Shown: piece after piece, positions 45,158 to 55,400 of the stretch
How positions within the stretch are numbered: the stretch's first letter is position 1
How the letters are laid out: every line of letters begins with the position of its first letter
Assembly: GCA_033557465.1 (NCBI GenBank)
Contig: CM066051.1
Span: 106,617,026-106,681,025, forward strand
Direction: 5' to 3'
DNA length: 64,000 nucleotides
DNA from: Ichthyophis bannanicus
Taxonomy: Eukaryota > Chordata > Amphibia > Gymnophiona > Ichthyophiidae
Made by a program: the position numbers and the translations under genes
Notes under the pieces: generated by a model
Databases searched by the model: none
Seen by the model: the letters and a program-made list of their open reading frames with translations, nothing else
What the model was told of the DNA's origin: nothing

Positions 45158-45560
45158 CTCTGGGAAATGTGAATCGCTAACATCTTTGCATTTTTGTTTA
45201 GTGCAAGAGGAAATTAATTTATAGTTTTATTTCTCCAGTGTTGTTGTACATTCCAAGTTTGGCTTTTGGGGTTCTCAGTTTAATTATTGTCTTCCTATTT
45301 CTAAATTGTGTTCCCTTGTTCTTTGTGTGGTGACGGTCTGTGTTCTGCATGTGTAACTGAGCTGAGGTATTCTGTTTATGTAGTTTCTATGTGACAGTGC
45401 CACTTGTTCTCTTTCCCCAGTAGGAGATGTATTGGTATTCTCTGAGATGTATTGGGTTAATATCTGCAGTGTTGCCTTTTGATAGGTAGGGTTTGGTGCT
45501 TTGTGAGTCCTGGTAGTGCTGTTATGATACGATGGGTTTGCTATGGGTTGTAAATGGGCA
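45158..45560 (+). repeat. dispersed repeat family R, copy 2
   Basis: Shares with 7524-7935 the ordered blocks CTCTGGGAAATGTG, AAGAGGAAAT, TCTCCAGTG, CCCAGTAGGAGATGTATTGG, TTTTGATAGGTAGGGTTTG and TGCTGTTATGATA. It begins inside the right arm of the palindrome, so the palindrome arm and family R overlap there. Confidence 0.65.
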
Positions 45561-47184
45561 GGGTTTATAGTACTTCCTAATGTGCCTGGCGGTTTGCACT
45601 GGATTATCCCCTCCTTGGCCCCCTCTGAAGCCGATCAGGTGCCTTGGACCCCCCCCCCCCCCCCCGAAGTGCAGGCAACACTCCTGCACAAAGGACGGGC
45701 CGGCCCTGCTGTCCCTGTGGGAGGGTTCCCCCGAACAGGAAAGAGAGGGAGGGGGAGAGCATGAGAGAAGTGTGTGTGGGGGGGGGGGGGGGGAGAGAAT
45801 GCATGATGTGAGAGCTAGATCTTCCTAGCATTTCTCATGTTCTCACACCCACAGGGCAGTAATTGTGTACCAATATGAAATGTCACACAGGAAGAGTCAC
45901 TGCTTCCTCCGCTAGTCTCTTCGCTGATGACACAGGAAGGTTCAGAAGGCACTGGTTGCTCCCCAGTATATGGTGCTATAACACTATGAGCTCAGTTCAC
46001 ACACCAGTTTACAGGTGACTGCAGTCATCAGCTGTTCATTTAAAGGAGACCTGTTTTTAATTCTTGCTTGAATGAAGATATAGTTTGCAAGAAGATCTGA
46101 CTTGTTTAGAACAGGACTTTGATAAACCACTGCAGCCCCCAGCAAGACCTATTCCACCTTCGTTATCTAATTGCCATGACTTGGTGGTGGTAAAGGGAGA
46201 TACAGAAGAACACAACCTGGTTCTCTTCAGCTGCTTTAGCTCTCCAGTGGTCTAGTGAAAATCTACTTGCATGGAAAGACCGCTCAGGGCAGACTGAGAG
46301 CTGATGTCTACAGGGCCTTTAACTCTAACTCGAGGAGTCAATGCAGCATTCTCCCCTGAGTCGATACATGCGGAATGATATGCACAAGGGCACGCACACA
46401 CACACACACACACACATATAGAAACCCTTCAAAGTCTGAGTTAGCAATGGAAAACTGAGCCCTCTCTATTTCACAGGTGGGATCTAGATAAGAATGTAAA
46501 CGGGGCACCTTCTGGACCTCGGGCATCTGAATGTGCAGTATAGCAGCAAACCCCCACCTCCCCGGCTTCCCCTGGCCCACCCTCCACACCAAAGTAGAAA
46601 CAAAACCTAGAAGCCCTGACATTTCAGCTGTTTTCCTCAGTGAGACCTGGGATTCCTTAGTTCCGGAGCCGAGGACAACCAGGGGGCACCTGATGGGACA
46701 CAGGTCATTGCGGGAACATTTGCATGAAGGGAGGGGCAATGCAATTCAGGAAACTTGCTCCAGGTGCAAGTTATGCCACTGCTGAAGTGAATAGCTTATT
46801 CCCAGAGAGAGAGATTACCCTTCCTACAGACTAACAATGATGGTTAGTTCCATAAGAATATGGCGCCGTGGAGCATCAGTCCAGATCAGCAATGTGCCCT
46901 CTTAGAACTGTTAGTACAAGGGCCCAGTGCTGCAGCTGCAGTACGAATCTGCTATCAATGCCCCGGGGGTGCGCTGTTCCTTTTCTAGTGCTGTGCTGTC
47001 AAGCTGCTAAGCTTCAGGCTGCTTCTTTGCCTCTTGGCCAAGTCACTGCACAGAGCAGCAATGTGCAAAAACAAGAAAAAAAGAGAGAGAGAGACAGGCA
47101 TCCCAGGCATCCCAGCACTGGATGTCAGGAACCAGTCTGCCCTTATATAGCAGCACTCTGCCAGGCAGGTCACTTTATCTCCCT
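45561..47184. other. non-coding stretch
   Basis: No gene recognised. Contains a poly-C run (about 45650-45665), a poly-G run (45778-45794), a CA microsatellite at 46395-46416 and a hAT-like end (GACGGGCCGGCCCTGC at 45695). Confidence 0.45.
46395..46416. repeat. (CA)n microsatellite
   Basis: About eleven CA dinucleotides. Confidence 0.9.
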
Positions 47185-48245
47185 AATCCCCAGCTCTGTC
47201 GCTGATTCTCCCTCCGGCGGGTCCTTTTACCTCCCTGGGCCTCGGTTCTAATCCCCGGCTCTGTCGCTGATTCTCCCTCCGGCGGGTCCTTTTACCTCCC
47301 TGGGCCTCGGTTCTAATCCCCGGCTCTGTCGCTGATTCTCCCTCCGGCGGGTCCTTTTACCTCCCTGGGCCTCGGTTCTAATCCCCGGCTCTGTCGCTGA
47401 TTCTCCCTCCGGCGGGTCCTTTTACCTCCCTGGGCCTCGGTTCTAATCCCCGGCTCTGTCGCTGATTCTCCCTCCGGCGGGTCCTTTTACCTCCCTGGGC
47501 CTCGGTTCTAATCCCCGGCTCTGTCGCTGATTCTCCCTCCGGCGGGTCCTTTTACCTCCCTGGGCCTCGGTTCTAATCCCCGGCTCTGTCGCTGATTCTC
47601 CCTCCGGCGGGTCCTTTTACCTCCCTGGGCCTCGGTTCTAATCCCCGGCTCTGTCGCTGATTCTCCCTCCGGCGGGTCCTTTTACCTCCCTGGGCCTCGG
47701 TTCTAATCCCCGGCTCTGTCGCTGATTCTCCCTCCGGCGGGTCCTTTTACCTCCCTGGGCCTCGGTTCTAATCCCCGGCTCTGTCGCTGATTCTCCCTCC
47801 GGCGGGTCCTTTTACCTCCCTGGGCCTCGGTTCTAATCCCCGGCTCTGTCGCTGATTCTCCCTCCGGCGGGTCCTTTTACCTCCCTGGGCCTCGGTTCTA
47901 ATCCCCGGCTCTGTCGCTGATTCTCCCTCCGGCGGGTCCTTTTACCTCCCTGGGCCTCGGTTCTAATCCCCGGCTCTGTCGCTGATTCTCCCTCCGGCGG
48001 GTCCTTTTACCTCCCTGGGCCTCGGTTCTAATCCCCGGCTCTGTCGCTGATTCTCCCTCCGGCGGGTCCTTTTACCTCCCTGGGCCTCGGTTCTAATCCC
48101 CGGCTCTGTCGCTGATTCTCCCTCCGGCGGGTCCTTTTACCTCCCTGGGCCTCGGTTCTAATCCCCGGCTCTGTCGCTGATTCTCCCTCCGGCGGGTCCT
48201 TTTACCTCCCTGGGCCTCGGTTCTAATCCCCGGCTCTGTCGCTGA
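47185..48245. repeat. 65-bp near-perfect tandem array, ~16 units, SINE-derived
   Basis: Unit AATCCCCGGCTCTGTCGCTG, ATTCTCCCTCCGGCGGGTCC, TTTTACCTCCCTGGGCCTCG, GTTCT. Almost every copy is identical. The first unit differs by one base (AATCCCCAGC) and the last runs out into TCTCTGTCATTTCATC. GGTTCTAATCCCCGGCTCTG and TTTTACCTCCCTGGGCCTCG read as the B-box and core words of a MIR/CORE-like tRNA SINE. The left flank CAGGTCACTTTATCTCCC is a diverged version of the same core. The array therefore arose by tandem amplification inside a SINE. Confidence 0.9.
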
Positions 48246-48776
48246 CTCTCTGTCATTTCATCTCAGAAGGACTGCTGGGGGCAGGGAAAGCTGGGGGGAG
48301 GGGGAGGGGGAGGGGAGGGAGAAGTTGTAGGAATGAATGACAGATGACCAGAGGACAAGCAGCAGAAAGATCGAGATGTTGTGAGCAGCAGGGCCAGTGC
48401 AAACGTCCTTCTTCTGGTGACCCTCCTGCCGCCACTGCTGTCCACCTGCCTAATAGCCACAACTCTGCATCACTTTCCCCATGGCCAGCTTGCATGAGGA
48501 AAGATGCTCGAGCGCATCAGATTCCTTTGCGGTGCAAGGTCAGTCTCGTGAGATCATCCTTGATGCAGAGGAAACTGACACGCTCTTAAGTGCCCTTTCT
48601 CATGCCAGCTGTGATGCCGAGGGCTAAGCTGCTGCTCTGTTGATGCCCAGGTGCCGCTCCCAAAACATTGGCACTCTAGGTGACTGCCTAGTTTGCCTAA
48701 TGGAAGCGCCAGCCCTAGCGACTGGTCCAGATGCAGATCTTGTAGCAGTTATTGGGTCCCATCCAAACAGAAAAGA
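48246..48776. other. non-coding stretch with a hAT-like end
   Basis: No gene recognised. There is a G-rich run at 48290-48320. TAGGTGACTGCCTAGTTTGC then CTAATGGAAGCGCCAGCCCT (48677-48716) is a reversed hAT-like end similar to 32075. Confidence 0.45.
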
Positions 48777-48791
48777 GTTTCTCCAAGGACT

Positions 48792-48909
48792 AGCAGGATG
48801 CGTCAGCCACACCTGGTGACATCATCCGACAGCGCCATGGACGGACTGCTCTCCTACCTTTCTGAGCATGTGTCCTGCAGGCCCTACCTCCTGGCCCGCC
48901 CCTACCTGG
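48792..48909 (+). repeat. DIRS copy 1 left inverted terminal repeat
   Basis: AGCAGGATGCGTCAGCCACA through CTACCTGG, complementary (with indels) to 54190-54316. Confidence 0.8.
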
Positions 48910-48974
48910 TTCAGTCTCGTTTCGTCCGCCCAGCCTGCCGGACATAACTCTGTTCTCCACGTACCTCCTTCAAT

Positions 48975-50514
48975 ATGGAAAAAAAAAAGAGAATCGAGAA
49001 AAAGAACAAACCTGGCTTCAAGAAGTGCCCTGATTGCTCCAGGAAGATGAATGCAGAGGACTCTCACGATCGATGCATCCATTGCTTAGGAGAAGCCCAC
49101 CACGTGGAGGACTGCCCCCACTGCGCCCCCATGTCTCCATGGGCACGGCGCTCCCACAGTCACACCCTACAGGATTTTCTCAACGAGTCCAACAGACCCG
49201 GAGTGAACTCCCCCACGCACACGAAACAATAGGAGGAAGAGAAAGGAAAAAAAAAGACCAGCGTCCAGAGTGCAAGGGGAAAACATCAGGAGGCAGCGTG
49301 GCCGCTGGCAAAATGGCCGCTCTCAGGTCTTCACCCCCGTCTCCAGGCTCTCCGATCCCCAAAGCACCGACAAAAGAAACTCCAGAAGCAGCCCCGACAT
49401 CCTCTGCACCAAAGCAACCAGCTTCCTCCGGTCACAAGCAGGCAGCCTCCTCCGGTTCCAGCTCCACCTGATGTAACCAGAGCCATGCGGCAGGAAGCCC
49501 CACCCCTCGTCGGCGCAATTGGATGGCTGAATGATGAGGTAAGCTGTCTTTGCGCCGATGAGGGAAGCCCTTACCTGCACCGCTCCAGAGGAAGCAACCC
49601 CTTCCCAGAGAACTCCGGCGCTGTTGGGGATTCCCCCCGGAGACCACGCGGACAGAAAAACAGTGCTGCCAGCTCCTGCAGCACCTACAGCCACTCAGGG
49701 AGAGGCAGGAAATGGGGTCATCACAAAACTGCTCTGTTTCAGGTTCCCGGAGCCCCCCCCCTTCCCGCCACACCACTCTATTGTCGTGGAATCCATGCTG
49801 AAACAGTCAAAGAGTTCACGTCCGCATACGCTCGCCCTGCCCCCCCCCCCCCCCGGCAAGTACCACAAGCTCCTAGATGACTCGGGGAAGAAAACCTACC
49901 AAGCGGTGATGCTAAGCACCAAGATATCATCCCATCAGTTCCAGCAAGTCCTCTATCTGGACTTGATACTAAACTTGCTCAAAACTGTAAAAGAAACTTT
50001 GGACACCAATGCCAAAGTGACCATACAGCCAATCTTGGCGGACCTAGGAGAATGCAGTAAACACTTGATCCGCTCTACATTTGACTCCTTTGATTCAACG
50101 GCTAGGACAGGTGCTACAGCTATCGCGTCCCAGTGCTGGGCCTGACTCCAAGCATCAGGACTGCGCAAGGACACATACGAACGGTTAGCAGATGCTCCCT
50201 GTATGGGACACAACCTGTTTGGAGAGAAAGTCAAAGAGACGGTAAATGACATGAAAGACCGCTGCACCACTCTCCAAACCCTAGCCTCTGACGGTCTGGA
50301 CCGGAGCGGCTCCCGCAAAATGCAAGAGTCATACCAACGAAAACCCTACTCATCATCTTACTCCTCTAACAAGCGATACCAGCTCTACCGCAAATGGCAG
50401 ACACAAGGCCCCAAACATCAACACTATCAGTCCTACCAGAAGCCGCGTCAAAGAGAATGCAGGCAGCAAAAGCAAACCAACGCACCCTCAGGGAAAAGAA
50501 ACCCCTCCTTTTGA
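48975..50514 (+). pseudogene. DIRS copy 1 gag-like ORF1
   Basis: Starts with MEKKKRIEKK and a Cys/His block (KCPDCSRKMN ... CIHCLGEAHH, then DCPHC). This is the same layout as copy 2. The middle is scrambled by frame changes. The C-terminal half is again recognisable (HHSIVVESMLKQSKSSR, then KISSHQFQQVLY, then GECSKHLIRSTFD). A TGA at 50143-50145 stands where copy 2 has a Trp codon. The frame then runs on through DAPCMGHNLFGEKVKETVND to a basic end at 50514. Confidence 0.8.
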
Positions 50515-50517
50515 CAC

Positions 50518-52613
50518 TTCAACCAATGGCTATCCCCCAGTAGGGGGACGTCTGTCCTCCTTCAAGAGGGCCTGGACAGACATCACCACAGACAAATGGG
50601 TGCTGAAGATCATCGACTCCGGGTACAAGATGTGCTTCACCTCCATCCCACACCAATGGATATGCCCAACCTCCAATACTCCGGACCACCTCCTTCACAT
50701 TGTGGCGGAAGAGATCCAGACCCTCCTGACAGCACAGGCGATAGAACAAGTTCCCACGACTCAGAGGGACGTGGATTCTACTCCAGATACTTTCTTATTC
50801 CCAAGAAGTCTGGAGAGCTGCGCTCTATACTGAACCTCAGAGGCCTCAACAAATTCATCTGCAAGGAACGCTTCAGAATGTACTCCCTGGGTCCATCCTC
50901 CCGCTCTTGCAAACACATCACTGGCTAGCTTCACTCAATCTGCAGGATGCCTATGCACACATCCACATCCATCTGGCTCACTGACAGTTTATAAGCTTCC
51001 ACATCCTCGGCCAACACTTCTTATACAGAGTTCTTCCATTTGGCCTATCACCAGTCCCCAGAGTCTTCACCAAATGTGTGGCAGTGGCAGCTGTGCACCT
51101 CCGATGATCCAGGATCTGTGTCTTCCTCTACCTGGATGACTGGCTCATAACAGCCCCATCCAAAGAGCAGACACAGAAAGCAGTCCAGGACACTATCTCT
51201 GTCCTCAGCACCTTGGGATCCTGATCAAATACGGGAAGTCCCACCCCCAGCCGGTGCAGAGTCTGGAATTCATCGGGGCCACCCTCTGCACCCAACAAGC
51301 GAAGGCCTTCCTCCCAGAACAGAGAGCAGACACCATCATTGCCCTAGCGCAGGGGTGGGTAATTCCGGCCCTCGTGCACCACAATCCAGCCTGGTTGTCA
51401 TGATGTCCCTAATAAATATTCATGAGATCTATTTGCATCCACTGCCTTCCATTGTATGGAAATAGGTCCATGAATATTCATTAGGGACATCATGAAAACC
51501 AGGCTGGATTGTGGTGCACGAGGGCCAGAATTGCCCACCCTTGCCCTAGCGCGATCCACCTCCATGGCCAAGCAAGTCTCAGCGCAATCACTTCTACGCC
51601 TACTGGGTCACATGTCAGCCACAACACAAGTCCTACCTCATGCCCGTCTCCACATGTGGTACATTCAGTGGCATCTGAGGCAGCACTGGAGACAGCGCTC
51701 CCAGCCCCTGTCCCACACAATACCTATCAACCAGGAGACCCGGACAGCCCTCAAGTGGTGGATGAAGAAAGAACACCTTACCCAAGGGAAGTCTTTCTGG
51801 GCACGACAACACGATCTAGTCCTCACCTCCAATGCCTCCAACCTAGGCTGGGGTGCAGACCTTCTACACCTCAGCATGTAGGGCACATGGTTGGAACCCC
51901 AGAAATGCCTTCACATCAATCACCTGGAGCTCAGGGCGATCAAGTATGCTCTACATGTCTTCTCAGAGAGGATCCTCAACAAGATAGTCCTGATACAAAC
52001 CGACAACAAGGTCACCATGTTCTATATTAACAAGCAGGGAGGCACAGGATCCCTAGCCCTTTGCAGGGAGGCCCTACAGACATGGGACTTGACACTCAGC
52101 AAGAATTGCCACCTCCAGGCAGCCTACCTACCAGGCAAGGACAACATCTTAGCCGACAAACTCAGCCGTCATCTCCGACCATACGAGTGGTCCCTCAACA
52201 CGGAAGTGGTGGAAAACCTCTTCCATCAATGGGGGCTGGCCAGAACTGGACCTTTTCACCCATCCATCCAATGCCAAGTGCCCATCCTTCTACACCAGAC
52301 TCCCCGCCATGGGCGAAGCGACAGATGCCTTCAACCTCCACTGGGGGGACTACGACATCCTCTATACATACCCCCCACACCACTTATAACCAAGGTGATA
52401 CCAAAGACAATCAGCGACAAGGCGACCATCATCCTCATCGCCTCTCAATGGCCGAGGCAGATGTGGTTCCCCTTCCTCCACCGCCTAGCCATGAAACCCC
52501 CAGTCCGTCTGCCCCTCCAGCTGGACCTGATCACCCAGGACCAAGGGAGAACACAGCACCCCAACCTGGCTACCCTCGCTCTGACTGCCTGGAAATTGAA
52601 AGGTCAAGACTGA
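50518..52613 (+). pseudogene. DIRS copy 1 reverse transcriptase-RNase H
   Basis: Pieces in several frames: GFYSRYFLIPKKSGE (about 50770); YLDDWLITAP, the catalytic YLDD block (51129); then, beyond the hAT-like insertion, SNASNLGWGAD (RNase H, 51826), LELRAIKYALHVF (51926) and LIQTDNKVTMFYINKQGG (51990). ADKLSRHLRPYEW and LIASQWPRQMWFPFL follow. The insertion adds 202 bp including the duplication, which also changes the frame. Confidence 0.85.
51342..51551. mobile_element. hAT-like 194-bp element with 8-bp duplication, inside DIRS copy 1
   Basis: Element 51350-51543, with inverted ends CAGGGGTGGGTAATTCCGGC and CCAGAATTGCCCACCCTTG. The inner inverted text continues (CACCACAATCCAGCCTGG against CCAGGCTGGATTGTGGTG) almost to the centre. 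Flanked by CCCTAGCG at 51342-51349 and 51544-51551, a perfect 8-bp target duplication. The ends and duplication length fit the hAT superfamily. No transposase, so it was moved by an enzyme made elsewhere, after DIRS copy 1 had inserted. Confidence 0.92.
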
Positions 52614-53699
52614 CTGCCCTGAACCTGTCAACAGAGGTGCAACACTTCATCCTTGCAGCTAGGAGGGACTCCATGCAGCACACTTACAACCTGAAGTGGA
52701 GACGTTTCAATTCCTGGTGTGTGGATGCAGGCCTAGATCCGCTATTCTGCCCTCTCCCAGATGTCCTGCACTACCTATCAGAACTCACCCAGACAGGGCT
52801 ACAAACCTCCTCCATTAAGGTGCACCTCTCAGCGATCGCGGCCGTCCACAACCACATTGAAAACGCCCCCCTGTCAGCACACCCAAACACCACATGGTTC
52901 ATGAAAGGCCTAGCCAATGCTCGGCCAGTGGTACAAAAGCCTATTACTGCATGGGACCTCTCCACCATCCTCCATCAGCTCACAAAAGAGCCTTTCGAAC
53001 CGTCGGAGAAGGCTCTCCTCAAATACCTCTCATGGAAAACCATATTCCTCATCACCATCACGTTGGCCAGGTGGATCAGTGAACTCCAGGCCTTGGTGGC
53101 TCACCCGCCCTACGCAGTTCTCCACCCGGACCGTGCCCTACTATGCACGGACCCCAAATTCTTGCCCAACGTAGCATCACCTTTCCATATCAACCAAGCC
53201 ATTGAGCTCACCGCCTTCTGCCCATAACCATAGTCCTCAGAGGAGGAGCACCACGTGCACATCCTGAACTGTGTGCAGGCTTTACGCACCTACCTGGCAA
53301 GGACAGAGGAGGCACACAAAGGATTTCAGCTGTTTCTCTCCTTTGACCCCACCAAGCCGGGGCGACCAGTTACAAAGAGAACACTTTCCCAATGGATATC
53401 CGCCTGCATTGTCTTTTGCTACATTCAGTCAGGCGCGGACACCCCCGCCCCCCCCCCCGTTGCCAGCTCACGCACACCTACTGCGAGCCATGGTCGCCAC
53501 TTTGGCCAATCTATGTGCGGTACCCATCCAGAGCATTTGCCAGGCAGCAATGTGGACTTCTGCACACACCATCTGCAAGCACTACTGCCTGGACTGGCTC
53601 ACCCGGGGACACAGCTCCTTCGGGCATGCGGTCTTAGACAAAGGCACCGGTGCAATGGGCATGGCTCAGAACCTAGCCCTGCCCACCATGATGCAATAA
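52607..53699 (+). pseudogene. DIRS copy 1 tyrosine recombinase
   Basis: Core-binding text LSTEVQHFILAARRDS (52627) is followed by NLKWRRFNSWC, SIKVHLSAIAAVHNH, and then ARWISELQALVAHPPY (53069). Copy 2 has ARRVSEL here. The first catalytic arginine is a Trp in this copy (TGG at 53072-53074; a C-to-T change of CGG would do this). A stop at 53227 and a frame change near 53440 follow. The distal block still shows HLLRAMVATLA and CKHYCLDWL with the H-x-x-R and Tyr in place. Not functional. Confidence 0.85.
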
Positions 53700-54002
53700 C
53701 CAAAGGGTTATGCATGGTAACGTTGACACTTGAAGGAACTCTAAGGACTGTAGGATGTATCGAAGTTGACCGCTGTTCTCAGATTCTGTCTCAGCTTTGT
53801 TGTTGTTGTTGTTATTTGTGCTTCCCCATGGTTAACGGGCAAGCCGATGTTGTAAGTCATACTGTTACTGCTGTTAAATTATATGCTGTTACATTTTCTG
53901 AAGGCATGTGACCCAACGCCGCAATAACGTTTGCTGCAACTCACAATAACTTTGTCTCGTCCCATCTGTCCGCAGCAACGAGGCCTAGTGGCCGGCTACG
54001 GA

Positions 54003-54110
54003 GTCACCAGCTGTGGCTGATGCATCCTGCTAGTCAATGGAGAAAGTAAGGATTCTTACCTATAGCAGAGGTTCTCCATGGACAGCAGGATAAGCCTGCC
54101 ACACAATCCC
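54003..54110 (+). repeat. DIRS copy 1 internal complementary region
   Basis: CTGTGGCTGATGCATCCTGC then TAGTCAATGGAGAAAG is the reverse of the left end. TTCTCCATGGACAGCAGGAT then AAGCCTGCCACACA is the reverse of the right end. In DIRS elements this block guides joining of the two ends in a circular DNA form. Confidence 0.8.
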
Positions 54111-54189
54111 ACCCTCCTCCCCTACAAATGGAGCAGAAAGCCCGAATAGGCCCCTACCTGTTAGGAGGCTTGGCTTTTGACTGACTGAG

Positions 54190-54354
54190 CCAGGTAGGGG
54201 TGGACCAGGAGATAGGGCCTACAGCTCAGAAAGGTTTACCTTTATGAGCTATAGGAGAGCAGTCCGTCCACGATGCAGTCAGATGACATCATCAGATGTG
54301 GCTGACTTATCCTGCTGTCCATAGAGAACCTCTGTTACAGGTAAGTAACCTTAC
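54190..54354 (+). repeat. DIRS copy 1 right inverted terminal repeat and right end
   Basis: CCAGGTAGGGGTGGACCAGG ... GTGGCTGACTTATCCTGCT is the reverse of 48792-48909, with a short insertion (around 54234-54252). The outer right end TGTCCATAGAGAACCTCTGT then TACAGGTAAGTAACC is present and matches the internal complementary region. Confidence 0.75.
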
Positions 54355-55164
54355 TTTCCCTGCTCTTGATCCTAAGAGACTGGGAAGTCCTCTCCCTCTA
54401 ACCTCATTGAGCTCAACATGGAATACATGAACCCTTACATCAGAACATCAGATGGGTCAGACCAAGGGTCCATCAAGCTCGGTGTCCCATTTCCTTCCCC
54501 CCTTCCCTCCCCCCACCCTGTCTCCAGTATTTCTCTCCGTCCCTTCCTCCCTCCTCACCCAAGGTGTTCAGCATCTTCCCCCCTTCCCTCCCCCCACCCT
54601 GTCTCCAGTATTTCTCTCCATCCCTTCCTCCCTCCTCACCCAAGGTGTTCAGCATCTTCCCCCCTTCCCTCCCCCACCACCCTACCTACCTCTTTTGAAG
54701 GCCCAAAGGTGTGGGGGGGGGGGGCAAAGCAACACCAACACAGTGCCACCAAAGCCTTTGGAAATGCCCTCCGGGTGGCACACTGAAGCCTGCTACATCA
54801 GGACATGTCGGGCCTTGTGCGCTTACAGGTGTTGAAGAGACCAGCACTGAGAGCGGTTTTATAGGGCTTTGTCAATTCTCTGCCGCCACTTCCCGAAATC
54901 TGATTATTGGGCATCCTGCAGAGGTAGAGTGCTGTAGCTGACAGTGACAGTGATGATGGTAGAGGGAAGGGAAATGCTAGGCTGCTGCCTCCTCCGCCCC
55001 AGAAGTCTTACACCCTAGGCAGATGCCTAATCCATCTAGTTGCAGGGCCAGCCCTAGTGGCAGGATGCAACACATTTGGCTGCTGCAGCTGCCGTTTCTC
55101 CTCTTTCCCCCGGGATTATAGGGAGTTTCTCCCGCTCCATCCTTTGCTTTTCTCTGCTAGCTTT
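54355..55164. other. non-coding stretch between the two DIRS copies
   Basis: No gene recognised. Contains a short reversed CR1-like tail (GGGTCAGACCAAGGGTCCAT at 54452), the pyrimidine-rich tandem repeat at 54495-54690, a poly-G run (54714-54723) and a hAT-like end (GTTGCAGGGCCAGCCCTAG, about 55041). Confidence 0.45.
54495..54690. repeat. 81-bp pyrimidine-rich tandem repeat, ~2.4 units
   Basis: TTCCCCCCTTCCCTCCCCCC to CACCCAAGGTGTTCAGCATC repeats with starts at 54495, 54576 and 54657. Strong strand asymmetry. Open frames on both strands come from the period, a multiple of three. Confidence 0.85.
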
Positions 55165-55262
55165 GGGAAATGTGCATCTCTGATGGATTTGCACCGTGCA
55201 AGAGGAAATGCATTGCTGCTTCTCTCCCTCCAGTGTTGCACTGCAGGCAGAGTCTGGCTTCT
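55165..55262 (+). repeat. 98-bp flank of DIRS copy 2, left copy (family R, copy 3)
   Basis: GGGAAATGTGCATCTCTGAT through GCAGAGTCTGGCTTCT, identical to 61546-61643 except for one base (GTGTTG here, GTATTG there). The sequence belongs to dispersed family R. Confidence 0.9.
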
Positions 55263-55277
55263 CCTAGGACAAGCAGG

Positions 55278-55400
55278 ATGTGTCAGCCACACCTGGTGAC
55301 GTCATCCGACGGCGCCGTGACAGAAGTGCTCTCTAGCTCAGAAGCTTCTGAGCATGTGTGAGGAGACCCCTCCTCCCCGGTCCGACCCCAGCCCGACCAG
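55278..55400 (+). repeat. DIRS copy 2 left inverted terminal repeat (123 bp)
   Basis: ATGTGTCAGCCACACCTGGT ... CCAGCCCGACCAG, the reverse complement of 61248-61370. Includes the perfect 18-bp palindrome GCTCAGAAGCTTCTGAGC at 55336-55353. Confidence 0.93.

Larger units (their letters stand above)
42243..45190. repeat. large foldback palindrome (~2.4 kb without later insertions)
   Basis: The outer arms match in reverse: CACATTTCCCAGAGCTGACA then TATTCCAGTTAAT at 42259-42290 faces ATTAACTGGAATATGTCAGC then TCTGGGAAATGTG at 45139-45171. Further in, TCTCCATTATCTGCTGTCCA (42632) faces TGGACAGCAGACAATGGAGA (45010). The middle arms are made of 30-40-bp tandem units, CCCATTTCCAGTCC-type on the left and GGACTGGAAATGGGC-type on the right. 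The centre is the hairpin at 43819-44075. After removing two LINE tails inserted in the left arm (42290-42480 and 43205-43565) both arms are about 1.2 kb. No coding capacity. A foldback-type transposon is likely, but I see no target duplication. Confidence 0.7.
48777..54354 (+). mobile_element. DIRS-type tyrosine-recombinase retrotransposon, copy 1 (dead)
   Basis: Complete in outline: left inverted terminal repeat, gag-like region, RT-RNase H, tyrosine recombinase, internal complementary region (54003-54110), right inverted terminal repeat. The internal region joins the reverse complement of the left end (GCATCCTGCTAGTCAATGGA) to that of the right end (TTCTCCATGGACAGCAGGAT), as expected for a DIRS. 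All three coding regions carry stops or frameshifts, and a hAT-like element is inserted at 51350-51543. Same orientation and order as copy 2, but clearly diverged. Confidence 0.88.

Noticed and set aside
47185..48245. 65-bp array considered as CRISPR array
   Set aside because: There are no spacers: the units are identical and contiguous, and the setting is a vertebrate genome.
55336..55353. 18-bp perfect palindrome considered as a separate regulatory site
   Set aside because: It lies within the DIRS terminal repeat and is present in both ends, so it is part of the element end rather than an independent site.
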